Of a DNA stretch of 64,000 bases, positions 1-8,303 are shown in pieces (position 1 is the stretch's first letter; the number at the start of each line of letters is the position of its first letter). Under the pieces are notes generated by a model. It did not search any database and was not told the origin of the DNA. It worked only from the letters and a program-made list of their open reading frames with translations. This DNA comes from Ruminococcus sp. YRD2003 (GTDB lineage: Bacteria; Bacillota; Clostridia; Oscillospirales; Ruminococcaceae), in NCBI GenBank assembly GCA_900109435.1, contig FNZT01000005.1, positions 186,544-250,543 of the forward strand, read 5' to 3'. The position numbers were made by a program, and so were the translations under genes.

Positions 1-1
1 A

Positions 2-2092
2 AAGGCGCAGGAGTACGGCTACGATACCGCTGTGCTCTCAAACATATACAACCCGAATATAAGTGTAAACTCACTTGAGTGCGAAAATAAGATATACGAG
101 CTCGTGCAGTCCGAACAGATAGCCGCCGTGATACTTATTTCCGAGTCTTTCGTGAACGAGCAGATACGCGAGGCTATCGCCAACTCTATGCTCAAAAAGG
201 ACGTGCCCATGATCATTCTCGGCGCGCACCTCGAAGAGTTCACAGACTCGAAGTTCACTTTTATCAATACAAGCGACGAGGACGATACCGAGGCGATAGT
301 CGATCACCTCATTGACAAGCACGGACTGACAGATATCGACTACCTCTCGGGGAACGACTACCTCGAGCTCTCGCGCAAGCGTGCCGAGGGCTACAAGCGC
401 TCGCTCCGCAAGCACGGGATAGAAGTCAGCGAGGAAAAGATCCACTTCGGCGACTTCTGGATGAATTCAGGCGAGGAGCTCGCAAAAAAATACATCAGCG
501 GTCAGCTGCCGCTGCCGCAGGCTGTGGCGTGCGCGAACGACTATATGGCTTACGGTCTGCTCGATGAATTCAGGCGCAATAATGTCCGTGTGCCCGAGGA
601 CGTTACCGTCATCGGCTACGAGTACATAAACAAGCGGCTCATGCACTATCCGCTGCTCTCGACCTACCGCCGCAACCGCGCAGACCTCGGCAGACGCGCT
701 GTCGAGATAATCCGCAGCAGGCTCGAGGGACTGGAAGAGCCCGCTTTTACTCCGCCAAAGGGCGAATTCATCTTCGGCGACAGCTGCTCCTGCGGAAATG
801 ACCTCAGCACATACTTCGAGGAGCTCGACACAGTAAAAGTCAAGAGCGATTTCGAGGCGTGGAACCTTTTCAGCTCTCTCGACCAGGAGATCACCGAGAG
901 CAAGAACCTCGACGAATTCGTCAGGATACTGGGAAAATTTCACTGGCTGATACGCGACGCGTATAATGTGGTGCTGTGCCTGCAATCCAACTGGTACGAC
1001 CCCACAGCCGATATCTCCGATATAATGACCTGCCGCGACATTATGCCGTGGCTCGACAATTCACCGTTTGAGGCGCACCGCTTCGACTTCGCGGAGATAT
1101 TCTCGCGCTGCCAGACACCCGCTGTCTATTACTTCAACCCCATTTTCTTCGGGCAGCGTATGTTCGGTCATATCATTATCCGCTATGACGTACCCGACAC
1201 CTACGATGATATCTTCCGCAACTGGATCAAATCTGTGTCCATATGCCTCGAATTCCTGCGAATGAAGAACGATATCCGCTACCTCACAAGCTGTCAGAAC
1301 CTCTCCGAGCAGCGCGATACACTCACGGGTATGTACAACGCCACAGGCCTCGAAAAGTCCTATAATTCGGCTGTTCTGCACGGGAATAAGGAACTCTACT
1401 TCATCATGCTCAGGATATGCCTCTCGGAAGAGAGCATCTCCATCGAGAACACCGACGACAGGATAAAAGCTATACTCGACGCTTCGCGTGCGCTGGACGA
1501 GTTCTGCGGAAACCACGATATCTGCGGTCGTATCAACGACAATACGCTCATCTGCGTGGTTCAGCGTAATGCTCCGCCCGAGCTGCTCGCGGACTGTGTA
1601 TCGGCGATACTCCTCCAGCACAAGAAGTATATGGGCTATTACGGCTCGGATTCGTTCGTGTGCGTGTGCGAACAGTGCTCGGGAGTCCCCTACAAGGAAA
1701 TATACGACAGGTGCTCGGCAGAAGCCGATATAAAGGCAAAGGCGCTCGACGAGAAGCGCATAATCAGCCACTACAGGGAGATGGCGGAGATACGTACCTA
1801 TGTATACTCCCGCCCGACCGAGACCTTCGACAGCGAAAGCCTCCACAACCTCTTCCCAGGCAGCACGGGGTACCTCAGAAGCGTTTTCAAGCAGTGCTTC
1901 GGCATAAGCTTCCACAAGGACTGCATCATCGCCCGTATCGCAAAGGCGAAATATTACCTCGCGACTACAACTCTGAACGTCATCGAGATATCCGAGAAAT
2001 GCGGCTATCTCGACAGCAAATACTTCCTCAGACAGTTCAGCATGGTCGTCGGAATGACGCCTATACAGTACCGCGTAAGTATCCAGTATTAA
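2..2092 (+). CDS. AraC-type regulator with LacI-like sensor and GGDEF-like middle (5' partial)
   Basis: The reading frame is open from the left edge, so the N-terminus lies outside the window; a GTG at 32 is only an in-frame codon. Residues up to about 255 resemble the periplasmic-binding fold of LacI/GalR effector domains (ACANDYMAYGLLDEFRRN, then a conserved VIGYEY stretch). A Cys-containing linker follows, then a segment beginning DTLTGMYNATGLE near residue 430 that resembles the start of a GGDEF domain but shows no clear GGDEF signature. The last 55 residues are an AraC-type helix-turn-helix (AKAKYYLATTTLNVIEISEK, then YFLRQF). It is probably a cytoplasmic transcription factor sensing a small ligand, perhaps a sugar. 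The target is unknown because the neighbours upstream are missing. A strong terminator follows directly. Confidence 0.8.
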   Translation, partial: KAQEYGYDTAVLSNIYNPNISVNSLECENKIYELVQSEQIAAVILISESFVNEQIREAIANSMLKKDVPMIILGAHLEEFTDSKFTFINTSDEDDTEAIVDHLIDKHGLTDIDYLSGNDYLELSRKRAEGYKRSLRKHGIEVSEEKIHFGDFWMNSGEELAKKYISGQLPLPQAVACANDYMAYGLLDEFRRNNVRVPEDVTVIGYEYINKRLMHYPLLSTYRRNRADLGRRAVEIIRSRLEGLEEPAFTPPKGEFIFGDSCSCGNDLSTYFEELDTVKVKSDFEAWNLFSSLDQEITESKNLDEFVRILGKFHWLIRDAYNVVLCLQSNWYDPTADISDIMTCRDIMPWLDNSPFEAHRFDFAEIFSRCQTPAVYYFNPIFFGQRMFGHIIIRYDVPDTYDDIFRNWIKSVSICLEFLRMKNDIRYLTSCQNLSEQRDTLTGMYNATGLEKSYNSAVLHGNKELYFIMLRICLSEESISIENTDDRIKAILDASRALDEFCGNHDICGRINDNTLICVVQRNAPPELLADCVSAILLQHKKYMGYYGSDSFVCVCEQCSGVPYKEIYDRCSAEADIKAKALDEKRIISHYREMAEIRTYVYSRPTETFDSESLHNLFPGSTGYLRSVFKQCFGISFHKDCIIARIAKAKYYLATTTLNVIEISEKCGYLDSKYFLRQFSMVVGMTPIQYRVSIQY

Positions 2093-2119
2093 AAAAGGCT
2101 GCCTAAAGGCAGCCTTTTT
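2091..2119 (+). terminator. Intrinsic terminator after the AraC-type regulator
   Basis: Perfect hairpin GGCTGCC/GGCAGCC with a TAAA loop, preceded by an A-run that overlaps the stop codon and followed by TTTTT. Confidence 0.9.
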
Positions 2120-2124
2120 CTCGG

Positions 2125-2523
2125 TAAAATGAAAAGACGCTCTTCACCGACACCCTCTCAAAAGTCAGTGAAGAACGTCTCTCAGCGTCAGCAATGCGCA
2201 CCCTCTATACGCATTCCCGACTACGGCAGATACAATCCGAAGTATCCATACATCCATCTGCTGTGGCGGGTAGAGTTCAAATCGTGTAAACCGTTTGCAT
2301 GGCTGAGTTTAGGCGATCAAACATATTATAGGCATTAATGTTTAATAAACAGCCCCGCTTGCCGAATCGTTTGCTGCAACTTGGTGGTGAGAACAAAATA
2401 CGGCGGAGTTTAAACCGTAAAGCAGATAAAATGTACTTGCCGTTGATCACAGGACACAATAATTTCATATCTTATTGTGCTGTCGGGTGAAGCCCTGTTT
2501 TTGGCAGTTTTTCGTTACCGACA
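2125..2523 (-). ncRNA. Candidate structured non-coding RNA, about 400 nt, class unknown
   Basis: No convincing protein gene lies here, yet the minus strand has a canonical promoter and ends in a 17-bp hairpin (arms 2135-2151 and 2164-2180) followed by TTTTCATTTT. Two pairs in that stem are G-U on the minus-strand RNA but would be C-A mismatches on the plus strand, which fixes the orientation. Other local stems on the minus strand are TGTCGG/CCGACA at the 5' end, an 8-bp CACAATAA/TTATTGTG hairpin near 2453-2477, GCAGAT/ATCTGC around 2230-2260, and AATGCG/CGCATT near 2192-2214. I found none of the hallmarks of RNase P RNA (GAGGAAAGUC), the SRP apical loop, or tmRNA. The 63-codon ORF inside it has no ribosome-binding site and starts in a hairpin, so I do not call it a gene. 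Confidence 0.55.
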
Positions 2524-2528
2524 CTTGT

Positions 2529-2557
2529 ATTATAAAATAATCCCGCAAGATAATCAA
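2529..2557 (-). promoter_or_regulatory. Sigma-70 promoter of the candidate ncRNA
   Basis: On the minus strand TTGATT (2552-2557) and TATAAT (2529-2534) are separated by exactly 17 bp. Transcription would start near 2522-2523, just before the first stem of the candidate RNA. Confidence 0.75.
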
Positions 2558-2883
2558 CCTATAATATTGCTCATTTTTAGGACAAAATTGCGTTTTAATA
2601 TTGAATGAAAAATATTAATATTCGGTTAATATAAAATATATTATGTCAGAAACATATTCTGTTCATATTCGTGAAATTATACATATTGTGTATTGGTCAA
2701 AAGTGTATTCCAATTTGCTTATTTGGCTTGATACAGCTGTTTTCGGCGAGGTCATCCAATGCTCTGCCGCTCGGGTGCTCCAAACTGCACGCTTTATCAC
2801 TGTACAACAAAACCCTCGCACTTACAAAGGTTATAATTTATAACCATCTGCTGATGTGGAATTTTTTTCATCTTGTGTTCACA
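2558..2883. other. AT-rich intergenic stretch, nothing recognised
   Basis: AT-rich DNA with short low-complexity runs and several short open frames. None has a convincing ribosome-binding site or recognisable protein features. Apart from the promoter at its left end and the terminator at its right end I see no gene or repeat. Confidence 0.5.
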
Positions 2884-2914
2884 AAAATAAAAGCAGGAGC
2901 CCGTGAGCTCCTGC
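2884..2914 (-). terminator. Terminator of the helical-repeat protein gene
   Basis: GCAGGAGC/GCTCCTGC stem with a short loop. On the minus strand it is followed by TTTTATTTTT, directly downstream of the stop codon at 2929. Confidence 0.85.
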
Positions 2915-2928
2915 AATATTATTCTAAG

Positions 2929-3648
2929 TCATATGATCCCCTGCGCGGCATCCTCTATCTGCTTCTCGTAGAATGCCTTCAGCCACGGGTGCTCGTACTC
3001 CGTAAAGAGCTTCATCGCGCCGTGTGCGTTCTCAACGGCGTTGTCTATGCTCTCCTGATTGCCCGTATGCGAGCAGATGTATATGCCCGTAATGAGTATT
3101 TCAAGCAGCTTTGAGTCGTTCCTGCCCTGCGGTTTGTAGCCGAAATTCATCAGGAGCTTGAACGCCTGCATATATTTCTTCGCCGCGCAGTCAACGAGCG
3201 CAAGCGCGATATACAGGTCCGCGCGCTGCTTCATGTCCACCTTCTCGGAGTGGTTCTGCATGAAGTTGATGTTCTCGGTGCGGAAATCAACTGCATCTCG
3301 CCAGTGCCCCTGCTTGCTCTTGTTTTTGAGAGCCTCTATGCAGTAGCCGAATTTATCATCATTATTCAGCTTCTTATCCTTGAGCATATCGAGGTAGAAC
3401 TCCGCACTGCCGAAGTCGCGTATCCTGTCAAAGAGCCTTACGGTCTGGAGGATATCCTCAGCGAGCGGCTTCTTGTGTTCGTTCACGAATGCGTCCGCAT
3501 AATTCTCGGCAAGCTCCCGCGTATAACCGAGCTCGCTGAAATCAGCGTACAGCTCCATATACCTCTTGGTATCGGCATTCCCGCCCGAACGAAGTGCCTT
3601 TGCGAACACTCCTTTTTTACGTTCACGTTCCTGTGGTGACAGCATCAT
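2929..3648 (-). CDS. Uncharacterised helical (TPR-like) protein
   Basis: About 239 residues, almost entirely charged amphipathic helices with no signal peptide or membrane segment, so probably cytoplasmic. The repeating helix pairs (for example ADLYIALALVDCAAKKYMQA and LLEILITGIYICSHTG) resemble tetratricopeptide-like scaffolds, but I cannot name a family. The open frame extends to a GTG at 3654. The ATG at 3648 has AAAGGGG five bases upstream and is the better start; the next ATG at 3645 is also possible. It is a single-gene unit with its own terminator, divergent from the two-component operon to the right. Function unknown. Confidence 0.65.
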   Translation of the reverse strand: MMLSPQERERKKGVFAKALRSGGNADTKRYMELYADFSELGYTRELAENYADAFVNEHKKPLAEDILQTVRLFDRIRDFGSAEFYLDMLKDKKLNNDDKFGYCIEALKNKSKQGHWRDAVDFRTENINFMQNHSEKVDMKQRADLYIALALVDCAAKKYMQAFKLLMNFGYKPQGRNDSKLLEILITGIYICSHTGNQESIDNAVENAHGAMKLFTEYEHPWLKAFYEKQIEDAAQGII

Positions 3649-3888
3649 CAACACCCCTTTATCTCATGCGGCCCGTGCCAAAGCCGCCGCAGTAATTCTG
3701 TCAGGTGCGCCATATCTGTATGCAGGCGCTTCTGTCTTACTCAATAATTTTAGCATAAATCTTAAACTTAGTCAACAATTGTTTATCTATTTCGGGCAAA
3801 ACTGGAACTTTGCACAAAAAACATCTTTTATTTTTTCCAAATCAATCTTTTTAACTTTATCGGCTTTTAAGCTTATTTAAAGGTTTTA

Positions 3889-3897
3889 TGCTATAAT
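3889..3897 (+). promoter_or_regulatory. Extended -10 promoter of two-component operon 1
   Basis: TGCTATAAT is an extended -10 element. No good -35 is visible at 17 bp, as expected for this class. An AAGGGGG ribosome-binding site and the ATG follow about 40 bp downstream. Confidence 0.6.
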
Positions 3898-3934
3898 AGT
3901 ATGCAGGGATGTTATTTTTTAAGGGGGTATATTT

Positions 3935-4615
3935 ATGAAACTCCTCGTTGTTGAGGACGAGATACAGCTCGCAGACGCGCTCAGCGAGATTCTCAAACGC
4001 AATATGTACTCCGTGGACACGGTATACGACGGTGTGGAAGGCTTGGATAACGCTCTCACGGGCGTTTATGACTGCATCATCCTCGATATCATGCTCCCCG
4101 GAATGAACGGGCTCGAAGTCCTTCAAAACCTCAGAGCCGAAAAGATCAATACGCCCGTGCTCCTCCTGACCGCAAGAAGCGAGATAGACGACAAGATAAA
4201 CGGGCTCGACTGCGGGGCTGACGACTACCTCACAAAGCCGTTCGTGACAGGTGAGCTCCTCGCGCGTATCCGCGCTCTCACCCGCAGAAAGGGCGAGATA
4301 CAGGACGACAACCGCCTTGAGTTCAACGGCTTGCTGCTCCATAAGAACACCTGCTCCATAAGCTATGGCGACAATGACGTCAAGCTCAGCCTGAAGGAGT
4401 ATCAGATCATGGAGCTGCTTATCGCCAACCCCAAGCAGATACTCACAAAAGAACGCATCATCGAGAAAATATGGGGCTACGAGAGCGATGTGGACTACAA
4501 CAACATCGAAGTCTACATCTCGTTCCTGCGCAAGAAGCTGAACGCGATATCGGCTCACGCACAGATAAAGACCGCCCGCAGTATCGGCTACTCCATCGAG
4601 AGCACCGAAAAATAA
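3935..4615 (+). CDS. OmpR/PhoB-family response regulator
   Basis: The N-terminal receiver domain (about residues 1-115) has the acidic pair in VVEDE, the phospho-acceptor Asp in IILDIMLPGMNG near residue 51, the conserved Thr in LLLTARSE, and the Lys in YLTKPF. The C-terminal winged helix (about residues 130-225) is of the OmpR type (LSLKEYQIMELLIANPKQILTK in two blocks, then GYSIES at the end). The 226-residue length is normal. The start is fixed by AAGGGGG eight bases upstream of the ATG. It lies 33 bp before a histidine kinase on the same strand, so the two form a cognate pair. The regulon cannot be deduced from the neighbours, which are RmuC and PPDK. Confidence 0.93.
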   Translation: MKLLVVEDEIQLADALSEILKRNMYSVDTVYDGVEGLDNALTGVYDCIILDIMLPGMNGLEVLQNLRAEKINTPVLLLTARSEIDDKINGLDCGADDYLTKPFVTGELLARIRALTRRKGEIQDDNRLEFNGLLLHKNTCSISYGDNDVKLSLKEYQIMELLIANPKQILTKERIIEKIWGYESDVDYNNIEVYISFLRKKLNAISAHAQIKTARSIGYSIESTEK

Positions 4616-4648
4616 CCACATCACGATTTTTTACGGAGGTGTACGCCT

Positions 4649-6643
4649 TTGTTCAGAAAGGTACAGCTTAAATTCTTCGGTATCATAACCTCCATTCTCC
4701 TCGCCATATTCATCGCCGTGCTCGGCTCTGTCAACATCATCATGGACACTGTCATGGAGAACCAGACGCGGATAGTTCTTGAGCAGGTGGCGGCAGGCGT
4801 CGGTTACGACGGAGTATCACAGAAATTCTTCATCGAGCGCCCCGACGACAAGAACTGGCAGCGCTTCGATGACTATCAGCGGGCCGAACCGCCAGCGGAT
4901 CCCGATATCATGCCGTCAATCCCCACCACCGTGCAGACGGAGGGAACTACGTCAGAGGCGCAGACTTCCGAAGAGATAACGACAACATCAGAAGTTCTGA
5001 CTGCGGCGGAAACTCTGCCTCCGCAGACGACTGCTCCGACCGAGGCTCATATTGTGGAGCCGCAGACTACGCGCGCTCCTGAAACTCAGCCTACATGGGA
5101 AAAAGCAACTCGTGCGACCGCTTACAAGGTCCCCACGACCACCGAGGCTCAGCGCACTCATCCGCCTCATACTCAGCCTCCGCAAACTCAACCGTCTCAG
5201 ACTCAGCCCCCGCAGACACAGCCTCCGCAAACGCTGCCGCCTCAGACTCAGCCGCCCGAGACTACGGCTCGGCAAGACCATAACGGCGATCAGCCCGTAT
5301 GGGGACCGTGGGGTCCGTGGGGTCCGTGGACGCCGTGGGGACCTCCCCCGTGGCTCAACGGCGGCGGCGACGGAGATATCAACGACGGCCATAACTACGG
5401 CAGCAGCGATGACGATGACGACGATGACCGCTGTCAGGAGAACAAAAACTGCCCGATGCCGCAGGGTGCCGTTTACGGAATGGCAAACACTTCTTTCGCT
5501 CCCGTGCTGGACGGATATACTATAATTAATGCAAGCGACTCCGCTGCCACCGTCACAACTGCCGCCGACACGACGACTGCCCCCCCCGTGCCGCGCGAAC
5601 CGATGAGGCGCAGGGACGACGGCTACGACAACAACGCTGTTCCGCGTTCGCTCGGCTCTATCGACTTCTTTATCATCATGGCTGACGAGGAGGGCAAACT
5701 CGCAGGGATCCAGAATAACGACGAAATGTCGGACGCTGTCGCTCAGGAGTACATAAACGAGATACTCAGCAGGAACGTCAGCTCGGGAATGGCGAACAAC
5801 TATCAGTTCTGCACCGAGAAAAAGGACAACGGCACTCTCATGGTCTTCACAGACAAGAGCGCCGAGATAGATATGATGAACAAGCTCAAGCGCACGACCG
5901 TCATCGTCGGGCTCATAAGCATCGTCATACTCTCTGCCGCCGCATACTTCCTCAGCGGTCTCATCGTGCGCCCCATCAAGGTCGCTTTCGATAAGCAGAA
6001 GCAGTTCATCTCAGATGCGAGCCATGAGCTGAAAACTCCGCTGACAGTCATCTCCGCGAACGCCGACGTCCTCGAGGGCGAGATAGGCGAGAACAAGTGG
6101 CTGACCTACATTCAGGATCAAGCCGACCGTATGAACGTGCTCGTCAACGACCTCCTCAACCTCACAAGGCTGGAGAACAACTCCAACTTCATACCGACCG
6201 AATTCGACCTGAGCAAGGCCATCGAAAATACCGCGCTCCCGTTCGAGTGCCGTGCCTTTGAAGCGGGCAAGAACTTCGTCCTGAACATTCAGGAAGGGTT
6301 AAGGATAACAGGCAGCGAACAGCACGTCAAGCAGATGGCTGCCATATTTATCGACAACGCTCTCAAATACTCAAAGGAGAACGGCACCGTGCGCGTTACG
6401 CTCAAAAACGACGGCGGAAAGATACGCTTCTCGGTGTACAACACGGGAACAGGTCTCAAAGAAGAGGAAAAAGAAAAGATATTCGAGCGCTTCTACCGCA
6501 GCGACGCCTCCCGAAACAGGGCTACGGGCGGCTACGGACTCGGTCTCGCTATCGCGAAATCCATCATCGACAAGCATAAGTTCAAGCTCTTCGTCGACAA
6601 CGCCGAGGGCAAGAGCGTCTGCTTCATCGTCACCATGAACTGA
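4649..6643 (+). CDS. Sensor histidine kinase with Pro/Thr/Gln-rich extracytoplasmic domain
   Basis: A membrane kinase partnered with the preceding response regulator. The start is a TTG placed eight bases after ACGGAGGT. A membrane helix spans about residues 9-31 and a second about 415-438. Between them lies an unusually long outside region of low complexity: a Thr/Glu-rich stretch, tandem TQPPQ-type repeats near residues 170-207, GPWGPWGPW at about 217-226, and an acidic run DDDDDDD near 253. A short HAMP-like linker leads to the HisKA domain, with the phospho-accepting His in SHELKTPLT near residue 460. The HATPase domain follows, with FIDNALKYS, GTGLKEEE and GYGLGLAIAKS. The cytoplasmic half is standard. 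The outside half looks wall-spanning and has no recognisable ligand-binding fold. The sensed signal is unknown. Confidence 0.9.
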   Translation: MFRKVQLKFFGIITSILLAIFIAVLGSVNIIMDTVMENQTRIVLEQVAAGVGYDGVSQKFFIERPDDKNWQRFDDYQRAEPPADPDIMPSIPTTVQTEGTTSEAQTSEEITTTSEVLTAAETLPPQTTAPTEAHIVEPQTTRAPETQPTWEKATRATAYKVPTTTEAQRTHPPHTQPPQTQPSQTQPPQTQPPQTLPPQTQPPETTARQDHNGDQPVWGPWGPWGPWTPWGPPPWLNGGGDGDINDGHNYGSSDDDDDDDRCQENKNCPMPQGAVYGMANTSFAPVLDGYTIINASDSAATVTTAADTTTAPPVPREPMRRRDDGYDNNAVPRSLGSIDFFIIMADEEGKLAGIQNNDEMSDAVAQEYINEILSRNVSSGMANNYQFCTEKKDNGTLMVFTDKSAEIDMMNKLKRTTVIVGLISIVILSAAAYFLSGLIVRPIKVAFDKQKQFISDASHELKTPLTVISANADVLEGEIGENKWLTYIQDQADRMNVLVNDLLNLTRLENNSNFIPTEFDLSKAIENTALPFECRAFEAGKNFVLNIQEGLRITGSEQHVKQMAAIFIDNALKYSKENGTVRVTLKNDGGKIRFSVYNTGTGLKEEEKEKIFERFYRSDASRNRATGGYGLGLAIAKSIIDKHKFKLFVDNAEGKSVCFIVTMN

Positions 6644-6648
6644 AACAA

Positions 6649-6681
6649 AACCTCGCTAAATGCACTTTAGCGAGGTTTTTT
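6649..6681. terminator. Bidirectional terminator between the kinase and rmuC
   Basis: AACCTCGCTAAA/TTTAGCGAGGTT stem with a TGCAC loop, an A-rich left flank and a T6 right flank. It sits between two converging stop codons (6643 and 6684), so it can serve both genes. Confidence 0.85.
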
Positions 6682-6683
6682 CA

Positions 6684-7922
6684 TCATTCTGTATCAGGCA
6701 GCCTCACAGAGTCTCCTTCCCCGCTCGGCAGCTCGACCTTGCTGAGACTGCGGTTTATCTGTCGGGTACGGGTGCCGATGAGCTTTTCGAGGTCGTCATC
6801 TACCTGTCGGATGTGCTTCTGCGTCTTTTCAAGCGCCTCGGAGAAGCTGCCGAACTCCTTCTTGACCGAGCCGAGTATCTCCCACACCTCGTTGCTGCGC
6901 TTCTGTATCGCGAGTGTGCGGAAGCCCATTTGCAGCGAATTCAGCATGGCTGCCATGGTCGACGGACCTGTTATGCTCACGCTGTACTCGCGCTGCAAGG
7001 TCTCGACGAGCCCGAGGTTGACCGCCTCGGCGTACAGCCCCTCGAACGGCAGGAACATAATGCCGAAATTGGTCGTATACGGCGGTGATACGTACTTTGA
7101 GCGGATATCTCCCGCACACTTCTTCATCACGGCAACAAGGTTCTTCTTCGCAGCGTCGATGCGCTCTTTCTCGCCCGAGCCGTACGCCTCCTGCAAAGCG
7201 GCATATGTATCGCCCGGGAACTTTGAATCTATGGGCAGGTATATGCTCGAGCCGTCTGCCACTCCCGGGAGCTTCACGGCGAATTCTACGTGCTCGCGGC
7301 TGTTGGGGACGGTCGCGACTTCCGTTTCGTAGAGCTCGGGGGCGAGTATCTCCTCAAGTATACTGCCAAGCTGTATCTCGCCCAGTATACCGCGGGTCTT
7401 GACATTGGACAGAACTTTTTTAAGGTCGCCGACACCCGACGCTATGCTCTGCATCTCGCCGAGGCTCTCGTATACCTTCTCCAGCCGCTCGCTGACGAGC
7501 TTGAACGACTTCTGAAGCTGCGATTCGAGCTTCTCATTGACAGTGTTCTGTATCACATCAAGCTTTTTTTGGTTCTCGTCCTGTATGGAAGTGAGCTGGC
7601 GCATCATCGTCAGACGCATACTCTCAAGCCGCTCGTTATTCGCGGATTCAAGCGTCTTGAAGCGGTTCTCGAGGTTAGCGAGCTGGCGGAGCTGCGCCTC
7701 GGACGCCTGATTCTGATTGTCCGTGAGGAGGCGGCTGAAAGTCTGCATACCTCCGCTGAGCTCGGCGTTTATCTCGCGGCGCGATGCCGAAAAGCCCTCA
7801 CGAAGCGTCTTTTCGAGTTTCGCTCCCCTGCCCTTCCCGTCGGCGGCAAACTGCTTCATCAGTACCACTATGAGCAGGACTACTATTATCAGGCACAATA
7901 TGATAAGTATGATATCAGTCAT
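6684..7922 (-). CDS. rmuC: RmuC family protein (DNA recombination)
   Basis: The 412 residues match the RmuC layout. An N-terminal membrane anchor (about residues 3-24, LIILCLIIVVLLIVVLM) is followed by a long coiled coil to about residue 165. The nuclease-like RmuC domain then carries the family signature GVGDLKKVLSNVKTRGILGE, a short region with LPIDSKFPGD, and NFGIMFLPFEGLYAEA. In E. coli RmuC limits inversions at short inverted repeats; the biochemical role is not settled. The start is supported by AAGGGAGAT upstream of the ATG. It is monocistronic, convergent with the histidine kinase. Confidence 0.9.
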   Translation of the reverse strand: MTDIILIILCLIIVVLLIVVLMKQFAADGKGRGAKLEKTLREGFSASRREINAELSGGMQTFSRLLTDNQNQASEAQLRQLANLENRFKTLESANNERLESMRLTMMRQLTSIQDENQKKLDVIQNTVNEKLESQLQKSFKLVSERLEKVYESLGEMQSIASGVGDLKKVLSNVKTRGILGEIQLGSILEEILAPELYETEVATVPNSREHVEFAVKLPGVADGSSIYLPIDSKFPGDTYAALQEAYGSGEKERIDAAKKNLVAVMKKCAGDIRSKYVSPPYTTNFGIMFLPFEGLYAEAVNLGLVETLQREYSVSITGPSTMAAMLNSLQMGFRTLAIQKRSNEVWEILGSVKKEFGSFSEALEKTQKHIRQVDDDLEKLIGTRTRQINRSLSKVELPSGEGDSVRLPDTE

Positions 7923-7981
7923 AGCTTGTATCTCCCTTCAATTTACAATGATTATAGCATAAATGCAAAAAAATAGCAAGC

Positions 7982-8136
7982 CAACCGCAAGGTTGCCCAT
8001 ACAAGGCAATCACGCAGGGAACGCCGCTCTCGGCGTTCCACATACATATTGTTATACGGCGGGCGAGCGGAACTCGCCCCTACAAAGCGTTTCCGCGGTC
8101 GTTTTCGTGAATTTGCGGGCGGCATCCTTCCGCCCT
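7982..8136. repeat. Cluster of intergenic hairpin (REP-like) sequences
   Basis: Four consecutive inverted repeats: CAACC/GGTTG (7982-7995), GGAACGCCG/CGGCGTTCC (8018-8039, perfect), GGGCGAG/CTCGCCC (8061-8079) and GGGCGG/CCGCCC (8117-8135). No gene overlaps them. They resemble the short GC-rich palindromic intergenic elements scattered in many clostridial genomes. They fill most of the rmuC-ppdK gap upstream of the ppdK promoter. Confidence 0.55.
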
Positions 8137-8224
8137 ATGGCATTGCCGCGATTTTTTGTGCAATGTGTAACAAATTCAACCAAGAATTTTTACCTTATTC
8201 TATATGGCTTTTTCTTACATTTTA

Positions 8225-8233
8225 TGTTATAAT
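8225..8233 (+). promoter_or_regulatory. Extended -10 promoter of ppdK
   Basis: TGTTATAAT is an extended -10 element about 70 bp before the ATG. The -35 region is weak (TGGCTT at 17 bp). It is the only good candidate between the hairpin cluster and the gene. Confidence 0.55.
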
Positions 8234-8303
8234 ATATCTAAGTCGGAAAGGGCTCGCTTTGGTGTGCCCTGCTCCGCAAAGTTTAAAATGGAGGTATATT
8301 CCC

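Noticed and set aside
1061-1915. A 284-codon minus-strand open frame inside the AraC-type regulator
   Set aside because: Its composition mirrors the GC-rich third positions of the true gene; no ribosome-binding site or recognisable domain.
2277-2468. A 63-codon minus-strand open frame inside the candidate ncRNA
   Set aside because: The ATG lies within a perfect 8-bp hairpin and no ribosome-binding site precedes it; the product has no recognisable features.
2125-2523. RNase P, SRP, 6S or tmRNA identity for the candidate RNA
   Set aside because: No GAGGAAAGUC core, no SRP-type apical loop, no tag-peptide frame with a tRNA-like end, and too long for 6S RNA.
8049-8303. An 85-codon N-terminal extension of pyruvate phosphate dikinase
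   Set aside because: It crosses the extended -10 promoter and palindromes; the ATG at 8304 with GGAGG gives the family length of 875.
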